NCBI GenBank assembly: GCA_027475525.1
Contig: JAMWFC010000082.1
Coordinates: 1,860,001 to 1,924,000 of the forward strand
DNA: 64,000 bases
Source of the DNA: Macrolepiota albuminosa
Taxonomy: Eukaryota; Basidiomycota; Agaricomycetes; Agaricales; Agaricaceae
Direction: 5' to 3'
The position numbers were made by a program, and so were the translations under genes. Of this stretch, positions 21,701-31,414 are shown piece after piece (the first letter of the stretch is position 1; the number at the start of each line of letters is the position of its first letter). The notes beneath the pieces are model-generated. The model did no database searches, was not told the DNA's origin, and saw only the letters and a list, made by a program, of their open reading frames with translations.

Positions 21701-23287
21701 ACCTGACTCACCATCACTTCATGACCGGTTGACCCCGAAGGAAGGGCTACTGGGAGGTCCACACATGAACAACCGGCGGCAGTATACCTACATTTTGGGA
21801 ATTCACACCATCAGTGGCAACTCCTCGTGTGACGGTTTTTGTATGTGTGTCATCCTGAGGACCAATGGCACTTGCTCTATGCCTTTCCGAATTGTGCGTA
21901 CACAGACACAGCAATCAAACACATGTCTCAACTGATAGTTCCTGAATGGGCCTATCAAGTGTGACATAGTTGCTCTTCACGTTGTCAGACAAAAGAAAAA
22001 AAAATTTGGTTGACATCTGCCAGAAAGATTTGCCACATCTGCCAGAACGATCTGAAAGGTCATGTGTGGCGCTCACCTGGATTCCTTCTCAAAGTACCAC
22101 ATGATCAAGTCATTTTTAACCGAAACCGTCTGACCACCTGCATGCACGGATGCAGATATCCACTATGCTTCAGTGTACAAGGCGATCCAAAAGAGACCAA
22201 TAACAGGCCAAGTATGTGACGTTATCTGATCTGTTGGCCATATGCGCAAAGTACTCGAGCAAAACATCTAAAAACCTCGATCATCTAGGCTGAGACTGCA
22301 TCGAACACTCCATCGAGCTTCAAGGACCCTTCTTCTGCAACTTTCTAGGAACGTAGACCAGGAGTGGCCCCGGTGTAGAAAGGAGTTAGTCCAACTGAGG
22401 GAACGTCCTCGGCGGTCGATTGTTTCCTGAGGTCGGAGCACGAGTGGGCGTGAACTGAAGAAGGGAAATTCAACGAAGTAGTCCTGCGTTGGATGCAAAA
22501 GTCAAGGTGAGGGGCGCTTCGAAGAGGAAAAGCGGAGGGAGTTCCGGTCAGGCCGTCAGGTACCGAGTAGTACGCCGAGAGTTATGTAGACTCCAAAAGA
22601 CGATGCCGTGTGTAATGCCAACCGGCCCGAGACGATCAAGAGTAGTGCCGCACAGCCGAGCTGCCAGGAATACGGGGAGCAAGTGTCAGAAAGAAATCTA
22701 AGCAGACTTAGACGGAATTCAAGCCAGAAATCGTGGGGCATGAAAACCTGTCTTTTCTATTGTCAAAGCTCCCTTTTTATACCTATTCTACACCTTCTCT
22801 GAATCGGATTCCTGCCCAATATGCGACCATCGTCAATGGCTGCCTAAATTTATATCTCGACCACCAGTTGGTCTCACAATCCTCAACCTATTTCTTTAAT
22901 TGTCCAACCGATTTCCCAATTCGTCACACAGCTTTTATCGCCACGATTTCTCCATATCCCTTTTCCGTTGATTCTGTGCATAACTCTTCTAGTCCGTGTT
23001 GATTCCATTTTATCCATCTGTTCCCCCTTCCAGCATGTTTCCTTCTGTAGGATCCGGTCTCCTACCACACCGGGAAGCTCTCGCCAACCTTGTCTGCCAA
23101 ATAGCGGATTTATTTTGCAAAATATAGGTCCGAACTTTGCGGATTTCAAACTTGTGCTACTTCTAGCTCCTCCTCCACTGTGGCTTTTTGTGGCCCCAAG
23201 TGTAGTTAATTGTTACTCAATGCTTGCTTTTGCTCCATTGCTCATTAGAAACAAACTTGTTTACTGGAATCATCCATTGCAATCTAG
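21701..23287. other. no recognised gene
   Basis: CpG content is normal, unlike the old repeats. Short open frames exist on both strands (for example 22489-22701 plus, basic; 22268-22498 minus), but none has a recognised domain. The region could hold the first exons of the minus-strand gene at 20-21.7 kb. The 5' part of the alcohol dehydrogenase gene was looked for here and not found. Confidence 0.4.
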
Positions 23288-24029
23288 ACTGCTGGAATCT
23301 CAACCTCTTTCACCACGCGAAAAGCTGCCTTCCGTATCGTAGCTATCGATATGCTTGAGTCGCGAAGAAAAAAGATGAAGGTAGTGTATGATGCAATTAA
23401 TGCATCTGGTAAGGAAGCAGGAGAATTCGTCGTTCTATCGGCAGATGATGCAAAGGCCTATGTCAATAGAACGACAGGAGGAATTGGATGCACCGCAGTC
23501 CTGGAAGTGTGTCTTTTCTTCTCTTATCCAAGGCCTATGTCAATAGAACGACAGGAGGAATTGGATGCACCGCAGTCCTGGAAGTGTGTCTTTTCTTCTC
23601 TTATCCAAGTAGTCTAAATGGAATATCTTCTATGTTAGGTTGTTGGGCATGCAGATGCATTGGTCTTAGCATATGATCTCGTTCGTGCTTTTGGTGTGAT
23701 TGTTTCAGTTGGAGTGCACGGAGCGCCACCCATGCCATTCACTGGTCGCCAATTGTACAATAAGAATGTCTCCTTTGATTTTGGTCGCTGTCCAGCTCGT
23801 GCCATGTTTCCTGTAGCATTTGATCTCCTAGGTTAGTCCATCTAAACAAACTCAGATAAGTAATCTCAACATGTTCATCTTCGTAGTCAAACGGCAAGAT
23901 GTACTCAGTACAGTCGGTGAACCGGCAAGCCTCATTGACAGGGTTGTCAGCTTTGACAAGGCAGCTGAAATGTACCGGGCATTTGAAAAAGGTGAAATCG
24001 GAAAGGTCATATTTAGTCCTTGGGACTAG
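23288..24029 (+). pseudogene. zinc-type alcohol dehydrogenase (MDR family), 3' exons only
   Basis: Exons 23288-23506, 23639-23831 and 23887-24029, separated by a GTGTGT...TTAG intron and a 55-nt GTTAGT...GTAG intron (23832-23886). The protein runs from the nucleotide-binding domain (FRIVAIDMLESRRKKM, the beta strand and Asp that bind the cofactor) through TAVLE-VVGHADALVLAYDL and VSVGVHGAPP to the C-terminal helix ending VIFSPWD. In the family this enzyme oxidises alcohols or reduces aldehydes with NAD(P). The N-terminal GroES-like catalytic half, with the zinc ligands, is missing upstream, so this is a 5'-truncated gene or a captured fragment. A 77-bp duplication covers the first intron's donor. 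Confidence 0.82.
23453..23606. repeat. 77-bp tandem duplication
   Basis: Copies at 23453 and 23530, across the exon-intron border of the dehydrogenase fragment, so a coding exon and its splice donor are doubled. Confidence 0.97.
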
Positions 24030-24115
24030 TTCAGGGTAAAACAACAGTTGTTTTTGTATCCAAGTTCAATGTATCTTGACCATATGGCTTCTGAAGACAT
24101 CAACTGCAATGAACA

Positions 24116-24418
24116 GTGAAAATTCGTGGTTTGAACCCATCAGGACACCTAAGGATAGTGCAAGATGTCTATCCAGCTACCCTGGAGATGAAGGGAGTAA
24201 TCACAAGTGTCAATGAAAGAAGAGAAACAACACCGAAGCGTATTCTTTGTAGTACGACAAATAGCCTTGTTACCATAGAAGTCAAGCACCACTTAGTGCT
24301 TGCACATGAAGAGTGTTCTGATTATCATGTCATACTGGTTGAAGTTTGCCATGTCCACATACTTGACTTGCTTGTATGGGCCATTGCTAGCATGGCATGT
24401 CTGAGATCTATCTGTTGA
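24116..24418 (+). CDS. unrecognised ORF, 100 codons
   Basis: It is open just after the dehydrogenase stop. The sequence (RIVQDVYPATLEMKGVI early, hydrophobic C-terminus LDLLVWAIASMACL) was not recognised. It may be 3' flanking sequence or an exon of a decayed element. Confidence 0.2.
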   Translation: MKIRGLNPSGHLRIVQDVYPATLEMKGVITSVNERRETTPKRILCSTTNSLVTIEVKHHLVLAHEECSDYHVILVEVCHVHILDLLVWAIASMACLRSIC

Positions 24419-24423
24419 CATTG

Positions 24424-24905
24424 TTCCACACTGATACAAGCTATTGCTTACTAAGTGTTCAGACATACTATTGCTTACACAAGCATCTGGCAGTCTAAAA
24501 AATCACATGACAGCAAAAATTGAAGACATTTTTCCCACACTAATACAGACTGCTGCTTATACAAGCATTTAGATAGATGAACAGTCTAATAAATTAACAG
24601 CAAAAATTGACGACATTTTTTCCACACTGACACAGGCTATTGCTTACTAAGTGTCTGGATGTACTATTGCTTACACAAGCATTTGGCAGTCTAATAAATT
24701 ATATGACAGCAAAAATCAAAGACTTTTTTCCCACACTGACACAGGCTGCTGCTTATATAAGCATTTAGATAGACAAAAAGTCTAATAAATCACATGACAG
24801 CAAAAAATTGAAGACATTTTTCCCACATAGCTATTTCAGCCTCAGGACAAACATCAACAACAAATCACATGATGGCAAAAATTGAAGACATTTTTTCCAC
24901 ACATA
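24424..24905. repeat. small satellite with dimeric higher-order unit
   Basis: Four monomers begin at about 24426, 24535, 24622 and 24731, each ending in a run like TTTTTCCCACAC. Lengths alternate 109, 87, 109 and 92 bp. The long type carries TATTGCTTACTAAGTGT and the short type GCTGCTTATAYAAGCATTTAG. The repeat unit is thus a dimer of about 196-201 bp, present twice, with a fifth partial monomer at about 24862-24905. Confidence 0.8.
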
Positions 24906-24911
24906 GTCCGC

Positions 24912-25507
24912 TGTAAGGGCAACCTCTAGAGGCTGTGGCTCAGTCACACAGCTGGCAGAGGGAGATCCAAAGTGTATTAGAGTATGTACTGACAATATCA
25001 TAATAACTACTCACCTGGCAGAGGGAGATCCAAAGAAAACAAGTCTAGGGATTTCCTATGCCAGGTTGGATGCTTCTGGGGCTTCTGAAGCATGGGAAAC
25101 AACTATACAGTACAACAAAACCTTAAAAACTCAAAAATTGACTAACCAAACAACTGTGCAAACAAGGCAGGAAAACTCCGGACTTTAGAAGTTAGAAAGG
25201 CAAACTCCAGCTTATATAAGCAGTCTGGAAGCGGTGCTGAAGGGCCCACACTTGTCTGAATAGTAGCTAAAGAACCAGAGCATCTCAAGGGCTGAGAGTA
25301 GTACTAACAGGTGCTGAAGGGCCCACACTTGTCTGAATAGTAGCTAAAGAACCAGAGCATCTCAAGGGCTGAGAGTAGTACTAACAAATAGTGTTGAAAG
25401 AATAGAAACAGTAAAATGAAATAATGTCAGAAGAAATAAGAGAATGAATGAAGGGAGAGTGAAGAAATAAGAAGTGAGAAAAGAAAGAAATGAGGAGTCC
25501 CCTGACA
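24912..25507 (+). repeat. solo LTR 1 (family S, subtype a)
   Basis: The ends are TGTAAGGGCAACC...GTCCCCTGACA and a perfect 5-bp target duplication TCCGC flanks it (24907-24911, 25508-25512). It holds a TATA-like CTTATATAAGC near 25212. The true length is about 519 bp once the 77-bp duplication at 25233 is removed. No internal retrotransposon sequence is attached, so it arose by LTR-LTR recombination. Confidence 0.92.
25233..25386. repeat. 77-bp tandem duplication
   Basis: Copies at 25233 and 25310 inside solo LTR 1; the other LTRs of the family have one copy. Confidence 0.97.
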
Positions 25508-25539
25508 TCCGCTGCACAGAAAAACATCAATCTATTCTA

Positions 25540-26520
25540 GATCTTGGAATGCTCTTTGACCCTAAAAATAATATTTTATGATTTGCACTAAATTGCACCA
25601 TGGCTTGGCTACTTACAGTTTCCAACTGCAATGTGAAAGGCTCTTCAAGTTGATGTACTGCCAGGTCATAGACCTAACAGAACTGGGGGGTAATTCTAAT
25701 TGTGGTACTCTCTGAGTTTCACAATGTCCATGCTTCATGACCTTCTACATTCACATGTGGTGAGGTATTTCTTATCCTCATGTCTAATTCTGAGATATGC
25801 CAGTGGAATGCTCTGCAAAGCTTCACCTTGTGAATTTTTACATATCTTGTGCTGAGCTATATACTATCCTCATCCTCAGGATAGTCAATCAAAGCTATCA
25901 AAAAAAAATCAGATTCTGCTGAACTCATATAGAGCTCAGTATCATATACATCTACCTCTATACTTGTTTCTGTCAATTGTCACTGTCTCTACATTGTCTC
26001 CTGGTTGTCCATCCTCCAATGGATAGACACACTTCATCCTCACTTGAATCAGGCTCTTGATCTGCTTCATTCATGGAATCATCCACAGTAGTGTGCAGCA
26101 TGCACATACATTCTTGGCCTGCTAACTCCCTACCCCTTTTTAGGGCAGGTACTAGCAAAGTGCCTTTTCTCACTACAAGTGTAACATATCATCTCATGCT
26201 TCTCACCTGACCCCACTGGGCTCAATCTGCAGTTCTTTTGTTGTTCACAGTTGGCCTCAACCTTGGCTACAGGTAGTCTTCAATCCTCAGCCCAGACCAC
26301 CAGCACATGGATGATGGCAACCAACAGTGTAACAGCCTATTGGCTACTGCAACTACAAACTACTGAAACAATATGTAATCTGCTCACATTTTAACATAAG
26401 TCTGATTGGCCAGGATATTCCAGGATATGGTCAGAAAAACCTTGACAAACCCCATAATCCAAAGGCACTAATCTCAGTGCTACTTATTTCCTCTATTTTC
26501 AATAGGCTCAGATGTCAAGC
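25540..26520 (-). pseudogene. decayed gypsy gag-protease relic
   Basis: Read on the minus strand there is a CCHC knuckle (CYTCSEKRHFASTC, about 26150-26195), then an acidic linker, then sequence matching the gypsy protease region (25590-25830) that corresponds to 2345-2575 in G1. Nearly every CpG of G1 is TpG or CpA here, and the frame is broken. Only this part remains. Confidence 0.75.
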
Positions 26521-26632
26521 TTTTACACTTCTAATGGTGCCCCAATAGGTGGCAGCACCTAATACTATCCCTATTTGGTGCTTGATCAGAGTTTGGTCCA
26601 GAATTACTTCTCCATAGTCGTGCTAGCATGAT

Positions 26633-27220
26633 TGTAAGGGCAACCTCTAGAGGCTGTGGCTCAGTCACACAGCTGGCAGAGGAAGATCCAAAGTGTATTA
26701 GAATATATACTGACAATATCATAATAGCTACTCACCTGGCAGAGGGAGATCCAAAGAGAACAAGTCTAGGGATTCTCTATGCCAGGTTGGACACTTCTGG
26801 GGCCTCTGAAGCATGGGAAACAACTGTACAGTACAACAAAACCTTAGGATTCTCTATGCCAGGTTGGACACTTCTGGGGCCTCTGAAGCATGGGAAACAA
26901 CTGTACAGTACAACAAAACCTTAGAAACTCAAAAATTGCCTACACAAACAATTGCACAAATAAGGAGCAAACTCTGGCAAACTCTAGCTTATATAAGCAG
27001 TCTGAAAGCAGGGCTGAGAGGCCCACACTTGTCTGAATGGTAGCTAAAGAACCAGAGCACCTCAAGGGCAGAGAATAGTACTAACAGATAGTGTTGAAAG
27101 AATAGAAACAGTAAAATAAAATAATGTCAGAAGAAATAAGTGAATGAATGAAGTGAATGAATGAAAGGAGAGTAAAGAGATAAAGAGTGAAGGAAGGAAG
27201 AAATGAGGAGTCCTCTGACA
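26633..27220 (+). repeat. solo LTR 2 (family S, subtype b)
   Basis: The ends are TGTAAGGGCAACC...GTCCTCTGACA. The flanks ATGAT (26628-26632) and ATTAT (27221-27225) differ at one position, so the target duplication is imperfect. It contains CTTATATAAGC near 26989 and the 77-bp duplication at 26770. The internal text (GCCTACACAAACAATTGCAC) groups it with solo LTR 4. Confidence 0.88.
26770..26923. repeat. 77-bp tandem duplication
   Basis: Copies at 26770 and 26847 inside solo LTR 2. Confidence 0.96.
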
Positions 27221-28248
27221 ATTATCTCCTTGTAAGTCCTGAGTTTCTGGAGCCAATGGAAGTTGCCTAGTAGTGGAGACTGGTGAATGAAGCCTGCTAT
27301 GTCACCAAAGATAATTCTGAGTCCAATAGTTTAAGTCTCCTGTAGCAACTGTACTGTCACTTGATGTGCTCAGTCTGAGCAGAAGCCTATCATTTCCCCC
27401 CAACTGAAAAATTGACTGTTCTCAGTCAATTGCTGTTATTATTCTAGTGGCGCTACAATCCATGTGATGATGCCAGTGCCTTATAAATAAGATCTTCTTC
27501 AAACACCTCCTTTTTGCTAGTATTTTGCCTCTCTTCTTCTCTCAGAATGTTGAAGATCTCAGCTACCACCCTTGCCAACTTTTTCAAAAAAAGCATCCTC
27601 TCTGTTTGACCATGCTAAAGCTACCAGTCCTATTGATGTGCCACAGAACATTTCTGCTGTAATGCAACTCTACCAGCAATGGTTATCATTACACAACCCT
27701 GACAGTTCCTGGATGCAAAAAGTCAAGATTCACAAATGGTGTATGGCCTGGTACTGAGAGTATAAAGGGGCTGACTAGTTGTGTCTGTTTGCAGAGTTAT
27801 TTATAAGTTAGGTTTGATTTTGATTTTGTGGTGCTAGAGTTGAGTGCCCATGATAGACTTTTTTGTTAACTGATGAGATTGACACATTGCTGGCCAGTAC
27901 TGAGATCAAAGAGGTAAATTTCCTTCCTTCTTTTTGGGTTTATGCTATTGATTTTGTATAGTTGGCACATACTTCCCCAGTTTTTGCTAGCCTTCTAGTT
28001 GCACTTTCTATTAGTACTGCTCCTTTGTCTTTAATTCTTGTTGTTCCTTCTATCAATGTATTGCCTGCACTTGATAGTCCTTTCCATTGCAAGCCTTCTT
28101 CTGCATGCTCTGCCCCTCATTATTTGGCTATCAAGCATACCAGCATTTCTGCTAACAATCCTAAGTCTGGGCTGGCTTATCCAATGTCCCACATTCCCCC
28201 ATGCAACTTCATTGTGGTCATCAAGCATGCACCCTATATTCATGCTAG
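27221..28248. other. CpG-poor DNA, no recognised gene
   Basis: A 61-codon frame at 27572-27757 and a 138-codon frame at 27962-28375 are open, but the second runs into solo LTR 3 and neither has a known domain. Confidence 0.4.
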
Positions 28249-28767
28249 TGTCAGGGGACTCCTCATTTCTTCCTTTTCTCACTCCTTATTTCTTCACTCT
28301 CCCTTCATTCATTCTCTTATTTCTTCTGACATTATTTCATTTTACTGTTTCTATTCTTTCAACACTATCTGTTAGTACTACTCTCAGCCCTTGAGATGCT
28401 CTGGTTCTTTAGCTACCATTCAGACAAGTGTGGGCCCTTCAGCACCGCTTCCAGACTGCTTATATAAGCCGGAGTTTGCCTTTCTGACTTCTAAAGTCCG
28501 GAGTTTTCCTGCCTTGTTTGCACAGTTGTTTGGTTAGTCAATTTTTGAGTTTTTAAGGTTTTGTTGTACTGTACAGTTGTTTCCCATGCTTCAGAAGCCC
28601 CAGAAGCATCCAACCTGGCATAGAAAATCCCTAGACTTGTTCTCTTTGGATCTCCCTCTGCCAGGTGAGTAGTTATTATGATATTGTCAGTACATACTCT
28701 AATACACTTTGGATCTCCCTCTGCCAGCTGTGTGACTGAGCCACAGCCTCTAGAGGTCGCCCTTATA
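28249..28767 (-). repeat. solo LTR 3 (family S, subtype a)
   Basis: The element is inverted relative to solo LTRs 1 and 2. A perfect 5-bp duplication GCTAG flanks it (28244-28248 and 28768-28772). Its 5' terminus is TATAAGGG instead of TGTAAGGG, one substitution in the terminal dinucleotide. Length 519 bp; it has the same internal indels as solo LTR 1. Confidence 0.92.
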
Positions 28768-28784
28768 GCTAGTCCTCTCAAATA

Positions 28785-28857
28785 TTCTACGAGCTACAAT
28801 TCGTGCCTTTGGCACAAATTTCGTAGCTCGTTGGGGGCTTCGCCCCCAAACCCCCCC
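28785..28857 (-). repeat. Helitron H1 3'-terminal palindromes
   Basis: Two hairpins can be drawn: a long one with arms CGAGCTAC...GTAGCTCG around AATTCGTGCC/GGCACAAATT, and GGGGGCTTCGCCCCC followed by a C-run. The second is also found at the detached Helitron end near 44310. Short hairpins near the 3' end are typical of Helitrons. The exact last base is not settled; a CTAG lies at 28769-28772 on the minus strand but is shared with the solo LTR duplication. Confidence 0.6.
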
Positions 28858-28965
28858 AACTAAGCCTCCACCCTAACCTCACTTCGTTGCACAAATTTCG
28901 TAGCTCGTTGGGGGCTTCGCCCCCAAACCCCCCCAACTAAGCCTCCACCCTAACCTCACTTCGTT
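28812..28965. repeat. 77-bp tandem duplication
   Basis: Copies at 28812 and 28889; doubles one arm of the Helitron terminal palindrome and the GGGGGCTTCGCCCCC hairpin. Confidence 0.96.
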
Positions 28966-29125
28966 CGGTTAGGGCTCCAAATATGTATAAGTAACTTAGC
29001 CTCCACCCCAACCTCACTTTGTTTGGTTAGGGCTCCAAGTATGTATATAAATAATTCAGTCTCCACCCCAACCTCACTTCGTTTGGTTAGGGGTTCCAAA
29101 TATGTATCTTAGTAACTCAGCTTCT
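28938..29125 (-). repeat. Helitron subterminal repeats, about 59-bp period
   Basis: Units starting at 28941, 28999 and 29059 each contain CCTCCACCCYAACCTCACTT and an inverted pair CCTAACC/GGTTAGG around a TTCGTT loop. Two units of the same type with 58-bp spacing lie at 44188 and 44246. They could be replication or Rep recognition sites. Confidence 0.7.
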
Positions 29126-29426
29126 ATCATGATCTTACTTTCATTATGTCTTACTGATTCCAGCATAAGTTGTTAACAAATAGAGAGTTTCACATTTATC
29201 AAGAAATGATGCTACAAATCCAAGTTATATATATTCTATTAGTACAGTATTAACAAATATCAAGTCAAATGCTAAAATATAAAAGTTAGTAATAAGTAGG
29301 TAATTAAACATCACACTCACATTTGTAAACCCAAGAAACAATGCTATAATTCCAAGTTATATATACAGTATCAAGTTAGATGCTAAAATATAAAGTTAGT
29401 AATAAGTAGTTAATTAACAATCACAC

Positions 29427-31260
29427 TTACATTTGTAAACCATTGAGAACTTCTTGATATACAATATTTGCAGTTGTTTTTGATGTATTTTCTTCTGATA
29501 AAATCACCTTGATACGATCTCCTGATGTGCATCGAGAAAGTGCAACATAAAGTTGGCCATGTGTAAAAACAGGTGATCGAAGGTCCAATCCAACATGCTT
29601 GACTGATTGCCCTTGAGACTTGTTAATAGTCATAGCAAAGGCCGATCGTATTGGAAACTGTCTCCTGCGTAATGGTATGGGCAAATCCTCTTCAGAGGCA
29701 TCTAGATTGATCCTTGGAATCAAAACAGTTGAACCTGCAAACTTGGCATCTCCACTGATAATACGACATCTGAGAACTCTAGTGCTGATGTGAGTGATAA
29801 TCATTCTTGTTCCATTGCAAAGTCCTTTGGTTGTGTCCAGATTCCTGAGAAGCATGACAGGAACTCCAATCTTCAAAGCCAGTTTAGCCAAAGGCAAACT
29901 ACTGGCTTTCAAAGAGTTGAGATATTCCACAGGATATAATGCAAGGCCATCAGGATTCCTGTTATCAGAGAGAACAGAATCTGCACTCTGTAAAATCCTT
30001 TCTTCCCCTGGATACCTCTCTAGAACTTCTGCATTAATCTCCTCTATATTAGAGTTCTTGCCAGAGAGAATAGTCCGGTCCAGATAATACTGATCATTTT
30101 GAGGATGACCAATATTAGGATATGTGGAAGAAATCAATCCAGTAATAGAATTGTCATCACAGATCATCCTTTCAGGCAGTTTGACTGTTTCTCCAGGTCC
30201 TAGATTTTTCCTGCACCAACATCCAACAACCAAGCTGCATGAGCAATATTCTCTGCAGTCTGATCCAATCTCATATTTTGGACCAAGTAATGAACTTGAA
30301 TATGATCCCAAAGTCGGCCCCTTTTGAGTGAAGCAGCAATCATCTGCTGCCTAAGTCCATGTGGAACGACTGGAAGAGTTTGCCTAAAGTCCCCTCCAAA
30401 AACCACAGTGACTCCACCAAAGGAAATGTCATTATTGAAGATGTCTCTGAAGCCACAATCGACAGAGTCAATGGCATTTTTGTGTTGCATTGGAACTTCA
30501 TCCCAAATAACAACTTTGGTGCGAAGTATAAGCTGTGATAACTGGGTTCCTCTCTTGATATTGGCAATGGATGTGTCAAGAGCAGGAATGGGAATTTTGA
30601 ATCTTGAATGAGCTGTCCTACCCCCTTCCAACAATAAGGCAGCAATGCCAGATGATGCTACACATAATGCCACATCTCCATTGGAACGAACTGCAGCAGC
30701 CAGAGTATTGCAGACAAAGGTTTTGCCACATCCTCCAGCACTGTGAATGAATAGCATCCTGCCCAAATTGTTGTTCACTGAGTTTATGACAGCATTGAAA
30801 GTCTCCAGTTGTTCCACATTGAACTTGGCCTTGTTTTCCTCCACTCTTTGCTTGAGGTCCTCAACATCATAATTAGTTTCATCTTCCAAAAGTCTATTGC
30901 CTAGAAGATTGATCAGTATTCAAGTCAATCTCTTATGCAAATGCCAATTACCTGGAACTATATTCCAATTCTGTTGAGCCTCTGGCATGTTGGGAAAGTC
31001 TTTCAGAGTTTTCCCAAAATTCATCAAAGTGTCATTGATGAGATAAAGGCCATAGTCATAGACATCCTCATTGGTAAAGACTCGGTCCCTGTATTGCCTA
31101 GTATGTTCCAATCTGTGTCGAAGATCATCACAGATAGAATGTTTGAATTCGTCCCATAGAGGTCCCTGTATTGCCTAGTATGTTCCAATCTGTGTCGAAG
31201 ATCATCACAGATAGAATGTTTGAATTCGTCCCATAGAGCCTCAGAGTGGCAGGAGCACAG
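29427..31260 (-). pseudogene. Helitron H1 PIF1-like helicase
   Basis: From right to left: a segment ending WNIVPG, an intron 30901-30951 (GTAATT...CTAG, 51 nt), then the helicase with SAGGCGKTF (Walker A), VVIWDEVPM (Walker B), GGDFRQTLPVVP (motif III) and, after a frameshift near 30210, LRNLDTTKGLCNG, INKSQGQS and VALSRCTS (motifs V-VI) to the stop at 29427. The frameshift lies in a run of five A; one more A would restore the frame. The enzyme unwinds DNA during rolling-circle transposition. The link to Rep upstream is broken by the duplications at 31084 and 31261. Confidence 0.9.
31084..31237. repeat. 77-bp tandem duplication
   Basis: Copies at 31084 and 31161 between Rep and helicase of H1. 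Confidence 0.96.
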
Positions 31261-31414
31261 TGGAATAGAATAGTGCAAAACAGCTGCCTGAGAGCTGATC
31301 CTAGTTGGATTGGAGCAGCTTCAGTGAGACACTGCCGTGGAATAGAATAGTGCAAAACAGCTGCCTGAGAGCTGATCCTAGTTGGATTGGAGCAGCTTCA
31401 GTGAGACACTGCCT
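31261..31414. repeat. 77-bp tandem duplication
   Basis: Copies at 31261 and 31338, directly next to the previous one, just downstream of Rep in H1. Confidence 0.96.

Noticed and set aside
24912..27220. Solo LTRs 1 and 2 as the two LTRs of one element around the gag-protease relic
   Set aside because: LTR 1 has its own perfect target duplication on both sides, the LTRs are of different subtypes, and the relic lies in the opposite orientation.
28831..28850. GGGGGCTTCGCCCCC hairpin as a rho-independent terminator
   Set aside because: The window is fungal, no T-run follows, and the hairpin recurs at Helitron 3' ends.
28960..29100. TTAGGG motifs as interstitial telomere repeats
   Set aside because: The motif occurs once per 59-bp subterminal unit as part of the CCTAACC/GGTTAGG arms, not as a telomeric run.
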